A stretch of 64,000 nucleotides of DNA from positions 22,301,501-22,365,500 of the forward strand of contig JAIVEN010000015.1 in the NCBI GenBank assembly GCA_026686845.1. Direction: 5' to 3'. Within the stretch, counting starts at the first letter, position 1. Every line of letters begins with the position of its first letter. Made by a program: the position numbers and the translations under genes. Shown here piece by piece: positions 10,573-20,873 of the stretch. The notes under the pieces were generated by a model. The model was given only the letters and a program-made list of their open reading frames with translations, was not told the origin of the DNA and did not search any database. This DNA comes from Adenanthera pavonina. Taxonomy: Eukaryota; Streptophyta; Magnoliopsida; Fabales; Fabaceae.

Positions 10573-11644
10573 TATTTTATATTATTTAATAAATTATATT
10601 ATATATATGCTTAATATATATTAGAGGTGGGAGGGAACCATATATGATCGAGTTTTATGTCAGTCCATGATCTAACCCAAAGTCTTGGTTAAGTATTATA
10701 TATATCCATTTTAAATTTAGAAAGGAACATATCTTTTTATTATTTACACCATAAATTTAATTATGGATTCCTAATGAAAAAGGATTGAAATTTTATTTGA
10801 TTTTGATTTGATTTATTTTTTAGTATCATTATTACTTTTAACTTTAATTTTAAAATGTAGATGTAAATTCTCAAAAGAAGGTTGATTTAGAAAGAATTAA
10901 TGATTAATAAGTTTATAATAAATTTATTGTTGTCACAATTTTTTGAAATTATTATCATGAAATAGAATTAAAAATTAACTTATTAATTCAAAGTAAAATA
11001 AATTAATAAAATTAAGATAATCTACTTAGATATTTTAAACCAAATGATATTATTAAAGATAAACTTTTTTTTGAAATCAATTCTACAAACATATCCAATA
11101 TAAAAAATTTATCAACATATGGATTACTAATTAAATAAAAAATATTGTTTAATATTAATTGATTCTAGATATTTATTAATTACTAGGACAATTAAATGTC
11201 ATCTATGATAAAATTGCTTACGTTCTCTTTTAGTCTAAAATTTCTTAAAACTTCAACGCTTCCTTTAATTTCATTTTACTATTTCTAATCTTAAAGTTCT
11301 CTATATATCTCCTCTCTCCTTCATTTCTTATTTTTCATTCTCATCCTATATTCTCAATTTCTCGATCTTCTTCCATCAACTACCAAGCATGCTCCTAAAA
11401 AAAATAAAAGAAACATTAGGTTTTAAGATTATGGTGGTTTAGTTTAAGGTCGCTTTTTGAAATGTCTTTTAATATGATTAGAAATACAATTCACTTAACT
11501 TAAATTAGTTAACTCATGAGTTTGGTCCATTTAACATACTATAATATTTAAAAAATACCCAAAATTTGAAAATATCTCTCAAAATTTAAATTAACATATT
11601 ACAATATTAAAAAATAATACTATATAAAATTGAAGTAATTTAAA

Positions 11645-12205
11645 AAAAAAATCCGTATCTAAATCCGTCTCTAAATGTGAATTAGAGACTAATTTAGACA
11701 CAGACAAGACACCCATTGCTGCGTTCATTACAAATGCGTCTCTAAGTTCATCTCTAAATAGATATTAGAGACGAATTTAGGGCAAGACATTTATTGTTGC
11801 ATTCACTAAAAATACGTATCTAAATCCATCTTAAAAAAAAAATAGAGATAGGTTTAGTGACAAATTTTTATCCATCATAATAAATTAAAAACATCCGTCA
11901 CAAAAGTCATCTCTAAATGTTAAAAAATTTTCAAGAATAATAGGATATTTTTAGAGACGGAATTTTTTATTTTAGCGATGAAAAATTAATTGTTACTAAG
12001 TCTGTCTCTATCATATTATTAGATACGGATTTAGAGACGGATTTTATCAGAAACGATATATACACATCTTAAACTCCGTCTCTAATACTTTTCCATTATT
12101 TTTAATATGAAAGAAAGTTATTTTGCTAAAAAAATTCGTTATCCGTCTCTATTTTTGTCTCTAATAGTGACAGATTTTAATCCGTCTCTAAAATTCGTAA
12201 CTAAA
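11645..12205. repeat. Right subterminal repeats of the CACTA element
   Basis: More than a dozen copies or variants of the same gtctctaa / ttagagac words occur here, often paired in opposite orientation. This array is about three times longer than the left one. Confidence 0.75.
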
Positions 12206-13004
12206 TGAGCATTTTTTTGTAGTGAGATGGCACTTACATTGGTATACATGTCCCGGCAAATAAGCAGATACCTTTTCTTAATAGGAAAGGATATACAAGC
12301 ACAAATGCGATGGTTGTATGTGACTTTAACATGTGCTTTACATTTACATTGTGTGGTTGGGAAGGATTTGTTCATGATGCAAGAATTTTTATGGACACTT
12401 TTTGTAACCAAATCTGTGATTTCCTCATCCTCTTGAAGGTTAGTATTATATAACCTGAATGATTTTTATCCTATATTATAGCTATTTTATACATAATATT
12501 GTCTAATATATTTTATATTTATCCATAGGTAAATATTATCTCATCGACTCAGGATATCCATCATTCAAAGATTTCATAGGACTATATAGGAGTAGAAGGT
12601 ATTATCTTGCACATTTTAGATTGCCTTCAGGCTTAAGATCAAGAGATGAAATATTTAATTTTTATCATTTGAGTTTGAGAAGTGTTATTGAAAGAACTTT
12701 CGTTGGTTGCAAAGCAAGATGGTGAATGTTGCAAAATATGACCAACTTCAAGCTTCAAACTCAAATTTCCATTATATGAGTATGTTTTGCTTTTCATAAC
12801 TATATTAAAAGGATGGATTCAAATGATCTAAATATTCTTAAAAATTTTGAGAATCTCAATGAGTTGTAAGAGACGAAGCAAAACATCAATAATGGGAATG
12901 ATAATAATGCGCCTGATCATAATGAATGACAAGATCTTACACAAGTAGATGTTAGATATATGGAAGAAATAAGAAATTCTTTTAGAGACCAATTGCCAAG
13001 ATGA

Positions 13005-15300
13005 ATGCATCACTAGTTTTTTTTTATGTATTTAACTTTGGAAAAATTTTGACATTTCATTTGACTTTGATGTTGATAGTAAGTAGCATTGTTGGACAAA
13101 AACATTCTCCATGAAATCATTTTTTTAAATAAATTTGAATTATATTTTTAAAAATTTTTATATGTACAAAAAGTACTTTTTTATTTAAACATGTTGATGA
13201 AAAAAAAATGCTTTTTTTAAGTCCTTTATTGTAATTTCTGGACAAAAAAATGTGCTTTTATGTTATTATATCCAAACAAGGGAAAAATCACCTTTTTAGT
13301 AAAAAGTGCTTTTTACGATTATAATCCAAATATAAAATAACTTTTAATTTTTTTATAAAATCTCTAAATAATTAATCATTTTTTAGATAATATAAAAATC
13401 ACGTATTTTTTAAATTAAAAGAAACGGACCTAATATTGTTTGCCATAACATCACTTAACTGCCACATGTGACAATTTTAAATGTTGTGAAGGCCATTAGT
13501 GGATTGCAAGGATCATATCGTAAACTTTTGATAATATAGGTGTTGATGTTAAAATGCTTTTGGTGTGCACCGAGGCTTCCCTCAGTAAACCGAATTTAGA
13601 ATAGCATACTTAAGAGACTTAATTACTTACTATGTTAGGACCTAGTGGCAATAAAATGGTTTTAAACTATATGAAGTTATTTGAAAAAAATAAATTATAA
13701 GGACTAAATGATTTATGATCCCTCAAGCAATTGATCAGGGACCAAGTAAAGCTGGCAAAATTGTAACGCTACCTGTGGGAGGTTGAAATTGCAGTTTTCA
13801 CAAAATTGGTGACATCGCGTCTTATCCGTTTTTTTTAAGGGGAAAAAATATTCTTATCCCTTTTGGCCATTGTATATTACTAGGCATTTTTGGATCTATC
13901 TTATGAACCTTATTTCCTGTGCTGAAAAGAATAAGCCTTCATAGGTTTGGTAAGAAAAGACATAATCCCTTTCAATTTACAAGTTTATATATGTAATTTG
14001 ATTTGGTAACTTCAGTTTTTCCTATCAATGCTCTAATCTTATACATTTGGGCCTCGGGCCCCTTTCTGACCCAAAAGAAAAATTGTGACAATTTGGTGAT
14101 TTTGATAGAAAATTTGTTAAGAAATCAAATGAAACCCTTTTCCATCAAATTATATTATACGCGATAAAATGAGGTTGAACAATTAACAAGATAATTGTGA
14201 ATCAATATATTATAATATATGTATATATATAATAAAATTTGAATAGCTCAAGTTAGCATCAGTGATAGAAGCCCTCATCCTTTAAACAAGTAATTAAAAG
14301 TTCAATTTTTAAATTTCAACCTTTATGTATGGAACAATCTTTAGTCCTTCATAGAGTTAGGAAAAGGGCTAACCCGCCCCAAAACGGGCTGGTCTACTGC
14401 AAGCTAGTAGAAAATAGGCTGGGCACAGGCCAGCCAATTTTTGGTGGGTTGGGATTTGCCTAGCTTAGGATTGCTAAGGTGGATTGATAGGTTAGCTCGC
14501 CAACCTGTCATATATTTATATATATATATATATATATTCTCAATTTTTTTTGTATTTGAATGATAACCTAAATCACTAATTTGAATAATAAAAAAGTAAC
14601 ATTACTGATTCATAATTAAATTAGCAATAGAAATCACATAAATCACCAATTTACCAAAATACATTAACATATACTAATCTTCGTTTATGTAAATATCATA
14701 ATTCAATAACATTAAATATGAAGCATGGGGAAATTCCAATTCCAAGTATAAGGAAATTCCAATTTCAAGTTTCAATATTAAACAAAATATACATTAAGAA
14801 ATAAAAAAAAAGGTTAATCTGAAGAGGAAAAATAAAAAAAAGGCAGGAGAAACAGGTTAGTCTACTTAACCCACCCATGGGTTAAGCAGTCTGAATTGGA
14901 AAAAAGATCGTTTTAATCTGGGTTCCATTTTTCCCAATCCAAATCTGCTATAAAACGGACCAATCCATGGGTTGAAACTCATTTTCCCGATTCTAGTCAT
15001 TCCTACCTAAGAGGGGTTTTTGCCACATTGATTGGGACAAGACTCTTAACTTTCAGGCAATGATAGAGCAACTTTTTACAAGAGGAGGGAAATAAGAGCA
15101 TGGTTGATAGTTGTCCTTGCTGACTTAGAGTGATAGGACCCCAACTTTTTTTTATTGGGCAATTAAAAATATACACTTACTCATCCATTCACACTCAAGA
15201 TAGTAACTTGTCATTGGTGGAACTTGATTCTACAACCTCTTTCAACTTAGGAAGTACTGGTATTTCTATGCCATTAGACCATTAGGCCATTGGCAAATAG
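13005..15300. other. Intergenic DNA, no gene recognised
   Basis: AT-rich. A (TA)n run lies at about 14514-14538. Between about 14350 and 15005 there is a GC-richer left margin (gggctaacccgcccc) and a loosely related right margin (ggttgaaactcattttcccg, then aggaatgactag when reverse complemented). This is reminiscent of a MITE, but no matching target duplication was found. Confidence 0.5.
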
Positions 15301-15384
15301 GACCCTAAGTTGAATAGGATCTATTATACTATACTTCGAAAGCTCCTTCGTCTGTTGATTGGGCTCCAAAGTGATGTGGGCACT

Positions 15385-15715
15385 GCGCGTAGCCTTATTA
15401 CCACATGGAAGGTGGTCACCAACAACGAAGACTTTGCCACTGCTTCGGCCTATAAGATCAAAGATGGTGGAAAATTGGGAGGAAGAGAACCCAAAGTGGG
15501 ACATTATATGAAAATGGCCAGGTGCGGAACCTGTGAGGACATTCTATGACTAGCTAATTAAAAACAATCTGCTTACTAACAGTGTTAGACTTCAAAACAA
15601 AACATATGACACAGGGGGCCACTTGCAAACTTTGCAAGCATTGCATTAAGAACCTGGACCACATTTTGCGTAGATGCCCTCTTGGCTCTCCCATTGCCAA
15701 CTCATCATTCATGAT
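15385..15715 (+). pseudogene. LINE ORF2 C-terminal fragment (zf-RVT region)
   Basis: Translation gives NNEDFATASAYKI. With frameshifts it then gives NNLLTNSVRLQN and CKLCKHCIKNLDHILRRCPL. This is the SAY...LLT...C-x2-C...H...CP pattern of the zinc-binding region after the reverse transcriptase in plant L1-type LINEs. Only about 330 bp remain, with stops and frame changes. Upstream RT and downstream RNase H are not visible, so this is an old, truncated insertion. Confidence 0.68.
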
Positions 15716-15720
15716 TGTCT

Positions 15721-16247
15721 CATCCTAATTTCTTGAGCAAACCTCTTCCTGAATGGATATTATCCAATATTCATTTCATTCCCCTCAAAATAAAAAAAAT
15801 AAAATTTAGTGACTAAATTATAAATCAAGATAACATTTAGTATAATTGTGACATTGTCCATTATTCATGTGACTCCCAGTTCAGCTACTGTATATGTCTG
15901 CTACATAAGTAACGTATCACTTCTGTCTTGCCCCCCAGTAGTCATAGAGATCGATTTGCTAATGATATGATAGTTGTGGGATTAACCTTGTCACCATTAA
16001 AATAGATTATGGGGCATTTTAGAGGAAAAATTTAGTTTAGTAACTAATTTACAAATTGATGAAAAATTCAGGAATCAATAGATTCATTTTCCCTTTTCAG
16101 AAAATATGCAGTTCTTGTTTTCTATTAAGAAAAACTACTAACAGATGGCAGTAAGTGGCAGAGCTAGGACCTATATTAGGGGGTGCAAATTAAAATTTAA
16201 AAATAATTTAAAAATAATATTTTAATAATAAAAAAAATTACATAATA
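15721..16247. other. Intergenic DNA, nothing recognised
   Basis: AT-rich sequence between a LINE scrap and a MITE. No coding domain or repeat end was seen. Confidence 0.5.
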
Positions 16248-16515
16248 CCTCCCGTTTTTAAACAATTGATACTTTGCATATTTTATTTTATTTCTAAACA
16301 ATTGTTATTTTAGATTTTCAAGATAATATAAATTACTTTTTTGATAATTTTATCCTTCAATAATAATGAAAAAAGAACTACTAAAGAATACTATATAATT
16401 AATTAGAGTATTATGGTAAAATACAATTATATTTTGTTAATTTTTAGGCTATTTATTGTCTTTCTTAATTTACATGCATAACTCCAAAATGTCAGTTATT
16501 CAAAAACGGAGGGAG
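16248..16515. mobile_element. Stowaway-like MITE (Tc1/mariner type)
   Basis: The left end cctcccgtttttaaacaatt and the right end (reverse complement) gctccctccgtttttgaata form the ctccctccgt-type inverted repeat of plant Stowaway elements. The size is about 268 bp, AT-rich, non-coding. TA is seen on the left only; the right flank has mutated or the boundary is off by a base or two. Confidence 0.7.
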
Positions 16516-17698
16516 CACCTTACAATTGTCCTTTAAATAATTTCATATGAAATAATTGAATAATCACTCATTATCAATAATATTAAAAATATATTTTTCA
16601 TTATAAATCACCGAACAATTATTCATCCATGTATTTCCTATTCAATTGCGCAATGAAGTCTTCACAATTTTCAAACTTTATTGGACTTGAGGTAGCACAA
16701 TGAATAGTCTTCACAATTTTTGAACTTTATTGGGCTAGAGCTAAGTTTTCATACATCTAAAATATTTTTAAACTCAAATATGCGTGGATTTAAATAAAAA
16801 ATAAGTAGAATTGATATATAAAAGTAGGGTGTGCAAAATATAAAAGACAAGAGGTGCAAAATATTAAAATTTTTGGACATTACTTATAATTTTCTCCATG
16901 CATGTGAGGGGTGGGCATACTAGCAACACACACACATATATAGAGCTCCCCCACTGATAGGAAGAAAAATTTTTATGTGAAAAAATTGGAGCATATTATT
17001 AGAAAGTACCATGAACCATTTTATTTTTTCAGGACTATCAATCATTAAATTATCATAATTATCTTTTTTTTTTCTTGTCTACCTTCGTTTAGTACATGTC
17101 TTTTATGTGCATATTTGAATTAATTTTTCTATAATTGAGAATGAGAGTAAGTGATTTTCTATAATTAATTATGAGGATAAGTGATTTATGTTTAGATGTT
17201 TTTAACTGAGAAGTGAGTGAAAAAATAAATGTATTTAGATTTCGGGGGTTTAAGTAATTATTGAGTGAATAATAAGAAGGAAAAGTGAAATACGTGATTA
17301 TAAGAGAAAAAATAATTATGATAAGTAGAAAAAATCAATTTTTCTCATAATTACTTATTTGATATATAAGTGATTATTATAATTGAAGATATGTTTGGCA
17401 ACTTTTTAAAATAATCAAGTATTTCCTCTCATAAATAATTGTGAGATGAATCTAAACAGGTTCTAAATGTTTCATATGATTTAATAATAAAAACACTTTT
17501 AAAACTCTTGTTGAGTGATTTCTGGACAAAAATTAGATACTTAAATTCATTTATATATAAGTAAATTGTAAATTCAAAAGTCAAACACCAATATTACAAA
17601 CAATTTAATTAAAAAATAAATAATACATAAAAATATATTTACCTTAATTTAATTACAATAAATTACCTTAAATAATAAATATGACACGGGTGTATGTA

Positions 17699-17965
17699 CT
17701 ATTCCCTCTCGTTCACATTATAAGGTATTTTGTATCAATTACACGCATATTAAAAAATTATTTTTAACTGAAATTAATATAAAAAATATTCATATTTTTT
17801 ATTTTACTCTCATTAAATACCTCATTCTATTATTATTATAGGGCTATAAATAAGGAGAGAGAAAATATTAAAAATAAGAATAAAATACAAAAAAAAATAT
17901 CTACTATTTTATATTTTAAACTAAAAATTTATTATATAAAATTTCTTATAATGATAGGGGAGCAT
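17699..17965. mobile_element. Possible degenerate Stowaway-like MITE
   Basis: The left margin attccctctcgttcacattataagg and the right margin, reverse complemented as gctcccctatcattataag, resemble each other and the Stowaway terminus. The length is about 267 bp. The repeats are imperfect and the TA duplication is not clear. Confidence 0.45.
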
Positions 17966-18958
17966 ATAATATTTGCTAGGGGACACACTGTATCCCCGTT
18001 AAAGGAAGGATGAACAGTTTGATGCAGCATTATTAATTACTATGGCGACGTTCGACCTTTCCCTCGCGGGTCCACTAAGACTTTTGATCAAGGTAACAAG
18101 TGCCTTTCACAAAAAGTACATAAGCCTCCTTAATTAATATTAAAGTTAAAAATAATGATTATAATTCTGAGTGTTCAAATTTTTAATTATGTGATGTGTC
18201 TATAGTTAATTCTGGGTCAGAGAAGCAGCTAGCGGCGGTGGAGCGAATTGAAAGTTTTGCAGAAGTTCGCAACCACTTATAACTAACCATGAAAACGAAA
18301 ATCCAAGCAATCAAAATCCCAAGCAAGCGAGCCATCAAAAATTAAAAGAAAAAACTAATGGACAAATTAAGTCGGGAAGCTTTTGAAAGACTAATCACCA
18401 GCAAATTTTGACAATGGAAATAGATGCTCTGATCACTTTCTGCTCTTCTGTCAATTTCACCATTCTTTCTTTAATTCTAACATACTTTCTATTTTTTTTC
18501 CTTCTTAAGAATCAGCAAAAGTCAATAACAAACTCTACCAACCTTGCTCAATGCTGTTTCATTTGTTCCTTGCTTACCAATCCAAGTCCAAACATTTTTC
18601 TTTCAACATCTTTCTGTGTTAATCCCTATCAGACATCCTTAGTTTTGACATGCACCCACGCGTAGTTTATTCCAAGAATCTAACGGTTTGTGACATGATG
18701 AAAAATCCGTGGGTTATTGGCTACATGTTGTTATCAACACCAATATATACACACACACACACACAAAAATACCATTATTATGTATAAAAAAGATTTTGAG
18801 ACAATTTTTAGACAGTTGAATCTCATAAATATAATATCCTGAGTTCAATTTTTAGTTGTGGGTATGAAAAAAACTTTATTGGAAGAGGTAACACTAACTT
18901 CAATGATTTCTATACATTGAAAAAATTAATTAGTTTTTTATTATAAGTTTAGGATATA
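17966..18958. other. Intergenic DNA, nothing recognised
   Basis: No conserved coding segment. An open frame at 18408-18665 translates to a compositionally biased peptide with no recognisable motif. An (AC)n run lies at about 18748-18766. Confidence 0.5.
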
Positions 18959-19231
18959 CTCCCTCCGTTTCTTAATATAAGGAACAATTGAGGGAGTTTT
19001 CGTGTTTCAAAATATAAGGGACACATGGAGTTTGTCTGGTGTATTTAATGACTTTTTCTCAAAATACCCTATATTTTCAATATAATTTATTTACATTAAT
19101 TGCATAATGGAAGAGTTATTAACATTAAATGAGAATATTTTTTAAAACTACTTTATATTTCTGATAAATTTATTAATTTTTTTGATTTGTTTGACTTTGT
19201 TTCTTGTCTCTTATGTTAAGAAATGGAGGAG
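18959..19231. mobile_element. Stowaway-type MITE
   Basis: The left end ctccctccgtttcttaata and the right end (reverse complement) ctcctccatttcttaacata are clear inverted repeats. TA dinucleotides flank both sides (18957-18958 and 19232-19233). The 273-bp non-coding body is typical. It lies about 1.6 kb upstream of the laccase start. Confidence 0.88.
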
Positions 19232-19233
19232 TA

Positions 19234-20748
19234 CTCTTTAGTGCTAAAATGTGAGTGTGGCCATTAGCTGATCCCACGTACTATAACTAGACAACACATT
19301 CAGACAAGGCCTTCGTTATATGTCCGTAGCCTGAGAATGCTAACTAACTATTAAATGGAGTATTTTCATCTTCCTTGTGAATCAAGAATAAAAATTTTTT
19401 CAAGACATGATGATTTTACTAAAGGGACAAGTCCTGAAATAGACTGGTCCAAGCTTTTTGTTAATTTCATGTCCTTTTTCAGCTCTTATCGTCATGGAGC
19501 TAGCTTTCTGACCTGTCCAGGCGTAAATATCAAATATAGACTATAGTAGCTGGACCACAGATGAATTTCATTCCATATATAGGCCAGAATCAGTAAAGCT
19601 TTCAAAGATGCTCCACTTTTTATATATATAATTACCGTAGTAAATTCTAGGTTTGACTATGATAAATATTATTAATTAGTGCATGTTTGGTTTCATTTTT
19701 TTTAAATTAAATTATGATTTCTAATCATTTTTTTTATTTAAATAGGTTTATAGTAAATTTTTTTATTTTTATCTAAATTTTATTTTTATAAATTATAATT
19801 ATTCTAAAAGATTTTTTATAAAAAAATATTGTAAAAAGAGTGTTATTTGGTAATCTATATTTTTGGTGATCCCTTGAAAAAGAAAAAAAGTAGCCCGCCA
19901 TTATCTTCAACGTCAAAGTGATGATGTATTGTGCATTCGAGTACGTATCTTTGACATGCTTGTGTGTGTATTCATCCATGCGTAAGAAGCTAGTTGTGTG
20001 ACAGGCCACCTAATTGAATACTCCTAGCTACAATTTTCATGAGTGCCTCTAACTAAATTCTTGTCAGACCCAATCTAATCATTTTGTTCTTAACTATATT
20101 ATTGTAGTATAATATAACCTAAATGTAGTCCACTCTCCGCGTTAATAATTTTTTCCCCCTTTTCATCACATACTCAAAATAAATCAAAACCATTAATATT
20201 TGTGGCAATGGAAATGGCAGAAACAAAAGGAATAGTAGAACATGAAGCCAAAGGCTTAATTAATAATCAAGATTTTGTCCTAAAGTGGATTACTTTTTCG
20301 TCGGACAATCAGGAGCAATTAAAAATCTTTAATTTCCACAACAACCAGAAACGGGTATAGACAAATTTGATTAATGCAATCGTAGCACTCTTTTTTATTT
20401 ACAATTATTGTGCTGTGTCCCAAATTACAAGAATCGGTAAGCTGAAAAGGAAGAAGTTCCTCTTTTTTTTTTGGGCTTTTACGGTGGCCATTTCAGGCCA
20501 CTTCATGCTCAGCAAAGACAATAGTAAAACTATAATTAAATTAAAAAGAAAGAGTAAAATAGATGTTAATTAAATAATTATCTGATACAAAAATCTCAAA
20601 AGAACGATGATGAATTCACAAGAGATTGAAGCAGTAAATGAAGACTTTGGAAGCAAGCATAGAGATTGCATAAAATTTAGTGGGTGCAACAACTCGTATA
20701 AAGTTGAACTAAGTTTCCTCCGTAGTCTGACCGCTACGCCGTATCAAA
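19234..20748. other. Laccase upstream region, distal promoter
   Basis: No coding domain. AT-rich tracts alternate with unique-looking sequence up to the proximal promoter. Open frames at 20367-20573 and 20607-20846 show no motif; the second runs through the laccase TATA box and is probably chance. Confidence 0.5.
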
Positions 20749-20755
20749 ACCTAAT
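20749..20755 (+). promoter_or_regulatory. SMRE/AC-like element (acctaat)
   Basis: acctaat fits the secondary-wall MYB-responsive consensus ACC(A/T)A(A/C)(T/C). It lies about 39 bp upstream of the TATA box, and a ccaacct word follows at about 20759-20765. Such elements recruit MYB46/MYB83-type regulators of lignification. Binding here is inferred. Confidence 0.45.
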
Positions 20756-20793
20756 CTGCCAACCTCAAACTTCATCTCTCCTCCCATTTCCCC

Positions 20794-20800
20794 TATATAA
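20794..20800 (+). promoter_or_regulatory. TATA box of the laccase gene
   Basis: tatataa lies 74 bp upstream of the ATG and follows a pyrimidine-rich stretch. The implied 5' UTR is about 45 nt and CT/CA-rich, typical of plant promoters. Confidence 0.75.
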
Positions 20801-20873
20801 GACGACCCTCCCTTCTCTCCTTCCCTCCCATCATTCATCAACTTAGCTTCATTATTCTTCAAATCAAACAAAG

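Larger units (their letters stand above)
9740..12224. mobile_element. Non-autonomous CACTA (En/Spm-type) element
   Basis: The left end is cactacgaaaaaa and the right end, reverse complemented, is cactacaaaaaaa. The 3-bp duplications aga at 9737-9739 and 12225-12227 flank it. CACTA termini and a 3-bp duplication define the superfamily. The 2485-bp body has no transposase frame and is largely AT-rich filler. Both ends are packed with subterminal motifs. Insertion was clean, in the middle of a transposase codon series. Confidence 0.93.
9415..13004 (+). pseudogene. PIF/Harbinger DDE transposase, split by a CACTA element
   Basis: Left part (9415-9739): MRKHVFQQFVWEL, LTPTKYIGVEE, then FKDCIEAID. 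Right part (12228 on): GTYIGIHVPANKQIPF, then CGWEGFVHDARIF. A GT-AG intron at 12439-12528 is followed by GKYYLIDSGYPS, YYLAHFRLP and SLRSVIERTF. These carry the three acidic residues of the DDE_Tnp_4 family: Asp in AIDGT, Asp in HDARIF and Glu in VIERTF. When the CACTA element and one copy of its AGA duplication are removed, the frame reads straight through AIDGT. Independent lesions include a TGA after VQE near 9568, a frameshift near 12415 and several stops after 12720. The element is dead. Its outer termini were not located; a sequence at about 13300-13340 (gtgctttttacgattataat) resembles Harbinger-type ends. Confidence 0.88.

Noticed and set aside
18408..18665. Small ORF of 85 codons upstream of the laccase
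   Set aside because: Low-complexity Phe/Leu/Ser/Asn composition, no conserved motif, no convincing promoter or splice context.
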